Translations under genes and position numbers: made by a program
Part shown: piece after piece, positions 32,785 to 41,153 of the stretch
Layout of the letters: every line of letters begins with the position of its first letter
Numbering within the stretch: the stretch's first letter is position 1
The notes under the pieces: model-generated
Database searches by the model: none
What the model was told of the DNA's origin: nothing
What the model saw: the letters and a program-made list of their open reading frames with translations, nothing else
Assembly: GCA_963696075.1 (NCBI GenBank)
Contig: CAVOJD010000010.1
Span: forward strand, 124,001 to 188,000
Length of the DNA: 64,000 nucleotides
Origin: CAJQQK01 sp963696075
GTDB lineage: Bacteria > Pseudomonadota > Alphaproteobacteria > Rhizobiales > Hyphomicrobiaceae
Reading direction: 5' to 3'

Positions 32785-34695
32785 TCAACTCTTGGATCGG
32801 CTCGATAACCCGCCGATGAATTTTCCAACCGCACCAAAGTTGCGCTTGAGGTTGTCCATCAGCGGAACGTCAACGCCCTGCCGCTTCATGATGAACCACT
32901 GCTGCGCCAGCGAGAGCACGTTGTTCCAGGCCCAGTAAATCACGAGCCCGGCCGGGAACGAGGCGAGCAGGAAGGTGAACATCACCGGCATCCAGTTGAA
33001 GATCTGTTGCTGGACGGGATCGGGCTGCTGCGGATTGAGCTGCATCTGGATCCACATCGTGACGCCCATGATCAGCGGCCAGATACCAACCACCAGAAAA
33101 TCAGGCACGTCGTACGGCAGCGCGCCGAACAGATTGAACAGCGATGTCGGGTCCTTGGCGGAAAGATCCTGGATCCACCCGAAGAAGGGCGCATGGCGCA
33201 TGTCGATCGAAACAAACAGCACCTTGTAGAGCGCAAAGAACACCGGGATCTGAATCAGCACCGGCAGACAGCCTGCCAGCGGATTGATTTTCTCTTTCTT
33301 GTAGAGCGCCATCAGTTCCTGCTGCTGGCGCATCTTGTCGTCTTTGAAGCGCTCCCGGATGGTCGTCATCTCGGGCTGCACCTTCTTCATCTTCGCCATG
33401 GATTCGTACGACTTGTTGGCGAACCAGAAGAACGCGAGTTTGACGAACACGGTTGTGATCAGGATCGCAACACCGAAGTTGCCGAACACGCCATAGAGGA
33501 AGTGCAGCAGCTGATAGAGCGGCTTGGTGATGAAATAGAACCAGCCCCAGTCGACGAGGTAGCTGAATTCGTAGACGCCGCTCTGGTCCTGGTAGGACTC
33601 GATCAGTGAAATGTTCTTGGCGCCGGCAAAGAGGCGCTGTTCAACCGTTTGGGACTGCCCGGCGGCAATCGTGACGATCGGCAGCAGATAGTCGGCCTGA
33701 TAGGCAGCGTCGGTTGAATCGGTCTGGACCCGCGTCGCCTTCATGGTTGCGCGATACGCCGCCTTCTGATCCGGGATCAAGGCCGCGGCCCAATACTTGT
33801 CGGTGAAGCCGAGCCACCCGCCAACGACGTTCTCGAATGTCTTGTTGCCGCCCGGTTCGCGCGCCTCCGAATAGTCGACCTGCTGCAACTTGTTGGCTTC
33901 GCCAAGGAAGCCCAGCATGCCCTCATGCTGGACCCAGAAACCTTCAAGTTTCGGTGTATGGCCCCGGTAGATCCGGGCGTAGGGGAACAGCAGCACATCG
34001 CTGCCGGTTTTGTTTTCGACGCCATCGCGAACCGTGAACATGTAGCTCTCGTCGACCGTGATGGTCCGCGTGAACGCCAATCCCTCACCATTGTCCCACG
34101 TCAGCACGAGTGGCGTGCCGGGAACAAGCTTGGCGCCGTCCGCCGCCTTCCATTCCGTATCGCGCCCTGGCAGCTTTATCGCTGCACCAGGCGGCGCCAC
34201 CCAGCCGTGCTCGGCAAAGTACGGCCTCGGCGCATTGGCCGGCGAGAACAGCGTCACCAACGGCGCCGTCGGCTCGATCGCGACGCGATGCTTGGTCAGC
34301 AGCAAGTCGTCAATGCGCCCGCCGCGCAGGTTGATTGAGCCGACCAGTGAGGGGGTCTCAATGCCGACGCGCGGCGCCCGCGCGAGTGCCGCCTCACGCG
34401 TAATCGAGGTCGCGACGGGCGCACCCCCGCTTTCGGTTGTCACCGGGCCGGCCTGACCGCTTGGGGTTCCCGGCGCCACGGGTGCGGCGCCGTCGGATGT
34501 CACGTTCTGATTGGTGGCCCCCGGTTGCGCCTGCTTCTGCTGCGATGCGATCTCCGCTTGCCGCTTGCGCTCCGCATCGACCTTTGGGTTTGCATAAAAG
34601 AACTGCCAGGCGAGCAGAACGCACACCGAGAGCAGGATCGCGAGCAACATGTTTTTCTGGTCGCCGGGATCGTTCTGGGAATTGAGCGGCTGCAT
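32785..34695 (-). CDS. yidC: Membrane protein insertase YidC
   Basis: A 636-residue inner-membrane insertase, the long Gram-negative form. The first helix is MLLAILLSVCVLLAWQFFYA (about 16–35), followed by a linker rich in Gln, Pro and Ala, a large periplasmic β-domain (about 110–350), and the conserved five-helix insertase core from about 370, with FWFANKSYESMAKMKKVQPE in the coiled-coil cytoplasmic loop and the LAGCLPVLIQIPVFFALYKV segment. A basic tail (RNFGAVGKFIGG) ends the protein, as needed for ribosome contact. It is downstream of rnpA; the yidD gene often found between rnpA and yidC is absent. AAGGAAGG precedes the ATG. Confidence 0.97.
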   Translation of the reverse strand: MQPLNSQNDPGDQKNMLLAILLSVCVLLAWQFFYANPKVDAERKRQAEIASQQKQAQPGATNQNVTSDGAAPVAPGTPSGQAGPVTTESGGAPVATSITREAALARAPRVGIETPSLVGSINLRGGRIDDLLLTKHRVAIEPTAPLVTLFSPANAPRPYFAEHGWVAPPGAAIKLPGRDTEWKAADGAKLVPGTPLVLTWDNGEGLAFTRTITVDESYMFTVRDGVENKTGSDVLLFPYARIYRGHTPKLEGFWVQHEGMLGFLGEANKLQQVDYSEAREPGGNKTFENVVGGWLGFTDKYWAAALIPDQKAAYRATMKATRVQTDSTDAAYQADYLLPIVTIAAGQSQTVEQRLFAGAKNISLIESYQDQSGVYEFSYLVDWGWFYFITKPLYQLLHFLYGVFGNFGVAILITTVFVKLAFFWFANKSYESMAKMKKVQPEMTTIRERFKDDKMRQQQELMALYKKEKINPLAGCLPVLIQIPVFFALYKVLFVSIDMRHAPFFGWIQDLSAKDPTSLFNLFGALPYDVPDFLVVGIWPLIMGVTMWIQMQLNPQQPDPVQQQIFNWMPVMFTFLLASFPAGLVIYWAWNNVLSLAQQWFIMKRQGVDVPLMDNLKRNFGAVGKFIGGLSSRSKS

Positions 34696-34813
34696 GGACC
34701 TTCCTTGTGGATCGGGAGCGTGGGTGGATGCCCGGCGGCTTCAGATGCCGGCATCAGGTCACCGTGACGAATTTTCCAGACTGTTTGCCGAAATTTGCGC
34801 GCGAGGCCAAGCC

Positions 34814-35275
34814 TTACCGTGTTTGCGTTGGGGCTTTATTGACGTTGCCTGTATTTGTGGCGTCTTTCTTTCGTTGTCCACTGCCGCGCCGCCGTCCTTT
34901 CGGATGACGCGCGTCGTTTCCTTGATCAGTCGTCTCGGAAAGGCGCCGCTCGATCGACCGAAAGGCTTTCCCAAGGTCATCGACCATCTCCAAGAACGGC
35001 GCCTCGGACGCCGCCGCACGCGCGATCACAACATAGTCCGTGCCGGCCTGGGCAGCCGTTGAAGCCGCTACGATCGCAGCTTTGAGGCGCCGCCGGATCC
35101 GGTTCCGCTGAACCGCACCACCCAGGCGCTTTGTCGCCGTGAACCCGAAGCGGGCACCATCTGCGTCCTCAGGCACCCGGCGTTTGCCTTCCAGCACGAA
35201 CGCGGCTCCATGAAACCGCTGACCCTTGCGGACGCGGAGGAACTCGTGCCGCTTCTTAAGCGTGACGAGCTTCAT
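34814..35275 (-). CDS. rnpA: Ribonuclease P protein component
   Basis: A 153-residue RNase P protein, which helps the catalytic RNA process tRNA 5' ends. The family start MKLVTLKKRHEFLRVRKGQR, the core GFTATKRLGGAVQRNRIRRR with the RNR signature, and TDYVVIARAAA are all present. About 30 residues beyond the usual end form a basic low-complexity tail. The ATG at 35275 has GGAG in place; longer starts have no family similarity. It lies between rpmH and yidC on the reverse strand in the standard order. Confidence 0.95.
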   Translation of the reverse strand: MKLVTLKKRHEFLRVRKGQRFHGAAFVLEGKRRVPEDADGARFGFTATKRLGGAVQRNRIRRRLKAAIVAASTAAQAGTDYVVIARAAASEAPFLEMVDDLGKAFRSIERRLSETTDQGNDARHPKGRRRGSGQRKKDATNTGNVNKAPTQTR

Positions 35276-35498
35276 GGCGGGCTCCAAAAACACCAACAGG
35301 CCCAAAACACGAAAGGCCCAGGGATCCGTGCGATCCTGGGCCATGAAAGGCACATTGAACGACATCGGGCGGGAAATCAGGGACTGATGCACCGGAATAA
35401 CGATGCTCCGGTAGCGACAAAGTCTGGATCAGCACCTGAAACAACCACTGAAATGAGCGAGCATCTGCCCCTTCAGACGGCATCCCCGCCGATGAGGC

Positions 35499-35633
35499 TT
35501 ACGCCGAAAGCCGCTTCCGCCCCTTGGCGCGCCGCCGGGCAAGAATGCGATTTCCACCAGTTGTGGCGCGCCGAGCGCGGAAGCCATGGCGCCGCTTGCG
35601 AACGAGTCGGCTTGGCTGATACGTGCGTTTCAC
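35499..35633 (-). CDS. rpmH: 50S ribosomal protein L34
   Basis: A 44-residue L34: the product reads MKRTYQPSRLVRKRRHGFRA at the start and ends RILARRRAKGRKRLSA, which is diagnostic. The start codon is GTG at 35633, with GGAG eight bases upstream; no in-frame ATG is available. It is the first gene of the reverse-strand series rpmH–rnpA–yidC–engB. About 220 bases separate it from rnpA. A good vegetative promoter lies about 100 bases upstream. Confidence 0.97.
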   Translation of the reverse strand: MKRTYQPSRLVRKRRHGFRARRATTGGNRILARRRAKGRKRLSA

Positions 35634-35728
35634 CGCTTCAACTCCGGATATGAGGAGAAATGAGGCCGCCGCGCTCAAACCGGGCCGAACGCCCGCGCGC
35701 AGCTATAGCCATGATTAATCGAGCCGAG

Positions 35729-35757
35729 CTTATAAGTCGCCCCGGCCGCCAAGTCAA
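35729..35757 (-). promoter_or_regulatory. Sigma-70-type promoter of rpmH
   Basis: On the reverse strand, TTGACT (35752–35757) and TATAAG (35729–35734) are separated by exactly 17 bases, close to consensus for a housekeeping promoter. Transcription would start near 35722, leaving a leader of about 90 bases before the rpmH GTG. The rest of the 399-base gap to the DUF547 gene (35634–36032) shows no gene and no DnaA-box cluster. Confidence 0.7.
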
Positions 35758-36032
35758 ACAATGCCGAACCGCATCTTAACCCCGCGACCGGCGTTGAGCC
35801 AGCCCGTTCATTTGCGAGGGGCGATGCAACTTATCGCCGCCCCCATTCGATCCCGGCCAATCACGCAAGATCACGAATACGGCCGGGCAATCACAGGTCG
35901 TTGAGGGGTGGTTCCCTTCCTCCGCATCATCCGACTACATGTCGAAGCGCGGCGACGCGCCGCAGCCGGACGGGGCCTCCTAGCGCCGGCTTCGGCTCAG
36001 GGATCATGCAGTGATCATGGGGAGACGGACAA

Positions 36033-36932
36033 ATGATGCAGAGGATCGCAAGGACCGTTCGGGCACGAAAGCTCATCGCCCTGGCGCCACTGGCTGTCGC
36101 AGCGGCGATCGCTTGGGCGGCGCCAGCCACCGCCAACGCCGTCACCGAGCGCTTTCGGCCCTCGTCGGCAGGGGCGACAACCACCGTCAACCATGACGCA
36201 TGGGACGCGCTGCTCAAGAAGTATGTCGTGGCCGGCGAGGACGGCCTCAATCGCGTGCGCTACCTGGCCTTCAAGGACTCCGATCACGCCACGCTCAAGT
36301 CGTACGTCCAGTCTCTGGAGCGCGTAAAACCCACAAGCCTCACCCGGCCTGAGCAGTTCGCATTCTGGGTCAACCTCTACAACGCAAAGACGATCGACAT
36401 CATTCTCGACAACTATCCGGTCAAGACGATCCGCGACATCGCGATCAATGAAGGTCTTGTCGGCTTCCTCAAGCGCTCCGTCGGCGCCGGCGGGCCCTGG
36501 AAGGCGAAAGTCGTCACCGTCGATGGCGAGGCGCTCAGTCTCGACAACATCGAGCATGACATTCTGCGCCCGGTCTTCAAGGACCCGCGCGTGCACTACG
36601 CGGTCAATTGCGCCTCCATCGGCTGCCCGAACCTCCAGCGGTCAGCCTTCACGGCGGCAAATCAGGAAGCCCTGCTCGAGAAGGGCGCCCGCGACTTCGT
36701 CAACAGCCCGCGCGGCTTCCGTTTTGTCGATGGCGGCGTCTGGGCCTCGTCGATCTACAATTGGTTCAAGGTCGATTTCGGCGACACCAACCGGTCCGTC
36801 CTCGCCCATGCCGCCAAATACGCTGACGCAGAACGCGCCGCGAAACTTTCAGGCGCCACCGATATCGCCTCGTTTGGCTATGATTGGAGCCTGAACGACG
36901 CCCCATCGAGCCTCGCGCCCAAGACCGACTAA
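36033..36932 (+). CDS. DUF547 domain protein, exported
   Basis: A 299-residue protein with a Sec signal peptide (basic MMQRIARTVRARK, hydrophobic LIALAPLAVAAAIAW, probable cleavage after ATANA near 36) and a DUF547 domain: WDALLKKYVVAG, EQFAFWVNLYNAKTIDIIL, GEALSLDNIEHDILRP and VHYAVNCASIGCPNLQ. The HYAVNCAS–GCP segment has two Cys and is the family's hallmark; the fold has been compared to transglutaminase-like Cys hydrolases, but activity is unproven. Location should be periplasmic. GGGGAG precedes the ATG. A GATCA-N5-TGATC inverted repeat lies at 36002–36016. The next two genes (TVP38 and a disulfide oxidoreductase) follow closely and probably form an operon with it. Confidence 0.87.
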   Translation: MMQRIARTVRARKLIALAPLAVAAAIAWAAPATANAVTERFRPSSAGATTTVNHDAWDALLKKYVVAGEDGLNRVRYLAFKDSDHATLKSYVQSLERVKPTSLTRPEQFAFWVNLYNAKTIDIILDNYPVKTIRDIAINEGLVGFLKRSVGAGGPWKAKVVTVDGEALSLDNIEHDILRPVFKDPRVHYAVNCASIGCPNLQRSAFTAANQEALLEKGARDFVNSPRGFRFVDGGVWASSIYNWFKVDFGDTNRSVLAHAAKYADAERAAKLSGATDIASFGYDWSLNDAPSSLAPKTD

Positions 36933-36995
36933 CAAGACCGATCAATTAGCCCCGACAGGCCGCCACCGATGAATTCGACACCAGAAGGACGATCG

Positions 36996-37757
36996 ATGAC
37001 CGACCACGCAGCAACCGTACCCCCTGCGCCTTCCGCTGGATGGCTGTCCTCCAAATGGGCAAAGATGGCACTGGCGCTTGTCGCGCTGGCCCTCATCGTC
37101 CTCGTCTGGCGGACGTTGCCCGTCGCCGAATGGATCGAGCAGTTCCGCGACTGGGTGGGCCAGCAAGGCGTGTTCGGCCATCTCGTCTTCATTCTCGTCT
37201 ACGTCATCGCAACCGTCATTCTCGCCCCGGCCGGTCTCCTCACGCTGGCGGCTGGTTTCGCGTTCGGGCTCTGGGCGTTCCCGACCGTAATTATCGGCGC
37301 CACGATCGGCCTGACGCTCGCCTTTTTGATTGCGCGCTACGGCGTGCGCGGCTGGGTTGAAAAGCGCGCCGCCTCGAGCCGCCTGTTCCGCGCCGTCGAC
37401 AAGGCGATCGAGGGCGAAGGCTGGAAGATCGTCGCGCTGATGCGCCTCTCCCCGCTCGTGCCGTTCAATCTGCAAAACTATTTCTTCGGGATTACCGGCA
37501 TCGGTTTCTGGAGCTACCTTGCAGCGAGCTTCTTCGGCATCATGCCGGGCACGCTCCTGTACGTGTGGATCGGTTCGCTCGGCGCCGCCGCCGGCAGCAG
37601 CGAGGAAGCCTCGACCGCCAAGCTCATCGGCCTCGGCATCGGCCTGGTTGCAACGCTTGCGGTGACCATTATCGTCTCGCGCAAGGCCCAGCAGAAACTG
37701 CGTGAGATCGGCGTTGCCGAAGATGCCGCTTCGCCGGACGCCCCGGCCGCATCCTGA
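36996..37757 (+). CDS. TVP38/TMEM64 family membrane protein
   Basis: A 253-residue inner-membrane protein of the TVP38/TMEM64 (VTT/DedA-related) family. Family signs are VIATVILAPAGLLTLAAGFA with its glycine-rich re-entrant loop, FLIARYGVRGWVEKR, and LMRLSPLVPFNLQNYFFGIT, the conserved R-x-S-P-x-P-F/N segment. Related VTT proteins act as lipid scramblases or proton-coupled transporters. I start at 36996, where AGAAGGA sits six bases upstream; an ATG at 36969 adds nine residues. It lies 63 bases after the DUF547 gene and 13 before the oxidoreductase gene. Confidence 0.9.
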   Translation: MTDHAATVPPAPSAGWLSSKWAKMALALVALALIVLVWRTLPVAEWIEQFRDWVGQQGVFGHLVFILVYVIATVILAPAGLLTLAAGFAFGLWAFPTVIIGATIGLTLAFLIARYGVRGWVEKRAASSRLFRAVDKAIEGEGWKIVALMRLSPLVPFNLQNYFFGITGIGFWSYLAASFFGIMPGTLLYVWIGSLGAAAGSSEEASTAKLIGLGIGLVATLAVTIIVSRKAQQKLREIGVAEDAASPDAPAAS

Positions 37758-37770
37758 AGGGAATAAAGCT

Positions 37771-39255
37771 ATGCAGAAGCACAATCCGAAGGATGGCGGC
37801 GGCAACAATGCCGATCTGTCGATCTCAAAGCCGCGCGAGACCATCGAGGCCGACCTGTGCGTCATTGGCGCAGGCTCGGGTGGGCTCTCGGTCGCGGCCG
37901 CCGCTGCCGCGTTCGGCCGCCCGGTTGTCCTCCTCGAGAAGCACAAGATGGGCGGCGACTGCCTCAATTACGGCTGCGTCCCCTCGAAGGCGCTGCTGGC
38001 CGCCGGCAAGCACGCCCACGCCATGCGCGCCGCCAAGCCGTTCGGCATAACCCCCGTCGAGCCCGACGTTGATTTTGCAGCCGTCAACGATCATGTCCAC
38101 GCCGTCATCGCAGCCATCGAGCCTAACGACTCGGTCGAGCGTTTCACCGGTCTCGGTGTCAACGTGATCCAGGCAGCCGGTGAGTTCGTCGACAAGAACA
38201 CGGTGCGCGCCGGCGAGCGCCACATCAAGGCGCGGCGCTTCATTATCGCGACCGGCTCATCGCCCGTTGTCCCCCCCATTCCCGGCCTCGACGAGACGCC
38301 CTATTTCACGAACGAAACCCTGTTCGACAACCGCGAGCGCCCGGGCCACCTGATCATCGTCGGTGGCGGCCCGATCGGCATGGAGATGGCGCAGGCGCAT
38401 CGCCGCCTCGGCGCTGAGGTCACCGTGCTTGAAGGCCAAAAGGCGCTCGGCAAGGACGATCCCGAACTGGCCACCGTCGTCCTCGAGGCGATGCGAAATG
38501 AAGGCGTGACGATCCGCGAAGGCGCCATGGTCGAGCGCGTCTCCGGTGAAGCGGGTGCGATCAAGGTCGAAATCAAGACGAACACGGGAAGCGAAACGGT
38601 CGAGGGTACGCATTTGCTGCTCGCCGTTGGCCGCAAGCCCAACCTCGACGGCCTGGGGCTCGAAGCTGCTGGCATCAGGTATCAAAAATCCGGGATCGAA
38701 GTCGACGCGGGTCTGGTGACGTCGAACCCGAAGGTTTTTGCGATCGGTGACTGCATCGGCGGCCTCCAATTCACCCACGTCGCGAATTATCACGCCGGCA
38801 TCGTCATCCGCCGGGCCTTGTTCCGCATCCCGGCCAAGGTCGACAACGGAACCATTCCCTGGGTGACCTATACCGACCCCGAAATGGCGCACGTCGGCCT
38901 GACGGAGACCGAGGCGCTGCAAAAGCATCCGGGCGTGAAGGTTCTGCGCTGGGCGATGCATGAAAACGATCGCGCGCAGGCCCAGTTGACGACGGAAGGT
39001 CTGATCAAGGTCGTCATCGACAAGCGCGGGCGCATCCTCGGCGCATCAATCGTCGGCGAGAACGCCGGTGAATTGATCCAGATGTGGTCCCTCGCCATCT
39101 CGCAAAAGATGAAGATCAAGGCGATGATGAGCTGGATTTCGCCCTATCCGACGCTCTCGGAGGTCAACAAGCGGGTGGCCTACCGCGCCTACGCGACCGC
39201 ACCGGCCAACACGCTCCTGCGCAAGGTCATTGGATGGCTCGCCAAACTAGGATGA
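37771..39255 (+). CDS. Mercuric-reductase-like pyridine nucleotide-disulfide oxidoreductase
   Basis: A 494-residue FAD-dependent oxidoreductase of the lipoamide dehydrogenase/mercuric reductase family. The FAD motif is CVIGAGSGGLSVAAAAA, the redox-active disulfide is Cys64–Cys69 in GGDCLNYGCVPSKALL, and the NAD(P) motif is IIVGGGPIGMEMA. Two departures: the C-terminal active-site HPTxxE reads YPTLSE, so the proton-relay His is Tyr, and the vicinal Cys pair that ends true mercuric reductases is absent (the tail is RKVIGWLAKLG). It is thus not a proven mercury enzyme. The ATG at 37771 follows GAAGGGA. Its neighbour TVP38 suggests a membrane-linked redox role. Confidence 0.9.
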   Translation: MQKHNPKDGGGNNADLSISKPRETIEADLCVIGAGSGGLSVAAAAAAFGRPVVLLEKHKMGGDCLNYGCVPSKALLAAGKHAHAMRAAKPFGITPVEPDVDFAAVNDHVHAVIAAIEPNDSVERFTGLGVNVIQAAGEFVDKNTVRAGERHIKARRFIIATGSSPVVPPIPGLDETPYFTNETLFDNRERPGHLIIVGGGPIGMEMAQAHRRLGAEVTVLEGQKALGKDDPELATVVLEAMRNEGVTIREGAMVERVSGEAGAIKVEIKTNTGSETVEGTHLLLAVGRKPNLDGLGLEAAGIRYQKSGIEVDAGLVTSNPKVFAIGDCIGGLQFTHVANYHAGIVIRRALFRIPAKVDNGTIPWVTYTDPEMAHVGLTETEALQKHPGVKVLRWAMHENDRAQAQLTTEGLIKVVIDKRGRILGASIVGENAGELIQMWSLAISQKMKIKAMMSWISPYPTLSEVNKRVAYRAYATAPANTLLRKVIGWLAKLG

Positions 39256-39430
39256 TTGTGGAACGCAGTTCACCTCCCGCGTCGTTATGGATTCCCCTGG
39301 AAGGCCAACCTGCTTTAGTCTACCCATGGGTGGCGCCGGATGCTTCGGCCCGCCCAATTCGGCGCGTTTGACCTGCCGGGCGACCTGAGCGCGCCGGGGC
39401 AGGCTGCCACCGAAAGGACCGCGACACCGC

Positions 39431-40993
39431 GTGCAGGACAGATCCGATCTTCCGCTGCCGAATGAGCCGCCGGGACCGCTGCAGGGCCCGGACGCAGGCG
39501 CCTTGCGGTCCGCTGCTCTCCAGCGGGCCGGTGGCGGCTTTTTCGCGCGCATGCGCCTGCCAACGAAGTTGCTCGCGATCACCATCCTGTTCGTGATGCT
39601 CGCTGAAGTCCTGGTGTTCGTGCCGTCGATTGCGAGCTTCCGCGTCAACTGGCTCAACGAACGCCTCACCTCCGCCCGTCTCGCAGCGCTTGCCGCCGAG
39701 GCCCGGCCGGACGGTATCATCCCGGCAATGGTACGCCGCGAAATCCTTTCAACCGCGCAGGTCCGCGCCGTCGCCATCAAGCGTGGCGACAGCCGCCGCC
39801 TTGTCCTGCCCTCCGACGAGCCGCTGATCATCGATGCCTCGTTCGATCTGCGCGAGGGACCGGAGCAGACGCTCTGGCAGCGGCTGGTCCACCGCGTTGC
39901 CCTGATCGGCGACGCGCTTTACGTGTTCATGGCGCCGGCCGACCGCATGATTCTGGTCTATGGCCGCGGAGACATGATGGCGACGCCGCAGCCAGCGGAA
40001 AATCCGGATGATCTCGATTTCGTCGAGGTTGCCCTGCCCGAAAAGCCGCTCCGCCAGGCGATGCTCCAGCACGGCCTCAACATCCTGATCCTGTCGGTCA
40101 TCATCTCGGTCATCGCGGCCGCGGCCGTCTATCTGACCCTGATCAAGGTCCTCGTCCGCCCGATGATGCGCATCACCCGCTCGATGTTGCATTTTTCCGA
40201 GAACCCGGAGGATGCAACGCGCGTCATTCAGCCGAGCCGGCGCTCCGACGAGATCGGCATCGCGGAAACCGAGTTGGCGCAGATGCAGACCCAACTCAAC
40301 CAGCTCCTCCATCAGCGCCGCCGCCTCGCCGAGCTTGGTCTCGCCGTCTCCAAGATCAACCATGACCTGCGCAACATGCTGACCAGCGCACAGTTGATCT
40401 CCGACCGTCTTGGAGAACTGCCCGACCCCTCCGTCCAGCGCTTTGCGCCGAAGCTGATCGCCTCCCTCGACCGCGCCATCAAGTTCTGCAACGAAACGCT
40501 CAAATTCGGCCGCGCCGAGGAAGCAGCCCCGCGACGTGAACGCTTCGCGCTTGCCCCCCTCGTCGAAGAAGTCGGCGAAGGCTTGGATCTGCCGCGTGAC
40601 GCGATTGCCTGGCGCCTGGATATTCCCGACGGCCTCGAGATCGACGCCGACCGCGACCAGCTTCATCGCGTCTTGAACAACCTCGTGCGCAATGCGCTTC
40701 AGGCCCTGGAGGGGCATCGCTTCCAAACGGGCGAGAGCGGCGAGATTGTCGTGAGCGCGCGCCGTGACGGTGATGAGACCGTCATAGATGTTGCCGACAA
40801 CGGCCCGGGCGTGCCGGCACGCGCGCGCGAAAACCTGTTCCAGGCCTTCAAGGGCGGCGCCCGCAAGGGCGGCAGCGGATTGGGGCTTGCGATTTCCGCC
40901 GAGCTGGTGCGCGCCCACGGTGGCGGTATCCAGCTTCTGGACAGCGCGCGCGGCGCAACATTCCGCCTGACGATCCCCGACCGTGACGACTAA
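39431..40993 (+). CDS. Sensor histidine kinase (orphan)
   Basis: A 520-residue inner-membrane kinase. Order: cytoplasmic N-terminal 40 residues, first helix (LLAITILFVMLAEVLVFVPS), a periplasmic sensor of about 150 residues (ILSTAQVRAVAIKRGDSRRL region), second helix (LILSVIISVIAAAAVYLTL), HAMP linker (VLVRPMMRITRSMLHFSENP), the H box at His311 (KINHDLRNMLTSAQ) and an ATPase domain with NLVRNALQA (N box), VADNGPGVP (G1) and GGSGLGLAI (G2). The start is GTG at 39431. No response regulator lies on either side, so the partner is elsewhere. The 175-base upstream gap shows no obvious promoter. Confidence 0.9.
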   Translation: MQDRSDLPLPNEPPGPLQGPDAGALRSAALQRAGGGFFARMRLPTKLLAITILFVMLAEVLVFVPSIASFRVNWLNERLTSARLAALAAEARPDGIIPAMVRREILSTAQVRAVAIKRGDSRRLVLPSDEPLIIDASFDLREGPEQTLWQRLVHRVALIGDALYVFMAPADRMILVYGRGDMMATPQPAENPDDLDFVEVALPEKPLRQAMLQHGLNILILSVIISVIAAAAVYLTLIKVLVRPMMRITRSMLHFSENPEDATRVIQPSRRSDEIGIAETELAQMQTQLNQLLHQRRRLAELGLAVSKINHDLRNMLTSAQLISDRLGELPDPSVQRFAPKLIASLDRAIKFCNETLKFGRAEEAAPRRERFALAPLVEEVGEGLDLPRDAIAWRLDIPDGLEIDADRDQLHRVLNNLVRNALQALEGHRFQTGESGEIVVSARRDGDETVIDVADNGPGVPARARENLFQAFKGGARKGGSGLGLAISAELVRAHGGGIQLLDSARGATFRLTIPDRDD

Positions 40994-41153
40994 ATCCTGT
41001 TCGGTTCAGGTGCGGGCCATTCATGATCGGTCCCGCTCCGGCAATCGCCATCATGCTCGCTGCATCAGCCGCGTTGCAACAGGCCGCTGGCGGGCGATAT
41101 GGTCCGAGCAGATCTTCGCCATGTCTCGTCGCCCGCAACCAAAGAGCTTCATC

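Noticed and set aside
34696..34813. Hidden yidD between rnpA and yidC
   Set aside because: The gap is only 118 bases and no frame shows the YidD Cys-rich pattern.
35276..36032. Chromosomal replication origin near rpmH
   Set aside because: rpmH often neighbours dnaA/oriC, but I see no dnaA gene and no cluster of TTATCCACA-like boxes here.
37771..39255. Genuine mercuric reductase (mer operon)
   Set aside because: The C-terminal Cys pair and HMA domain are missing and there are no merR, merT or merP genes nearby.
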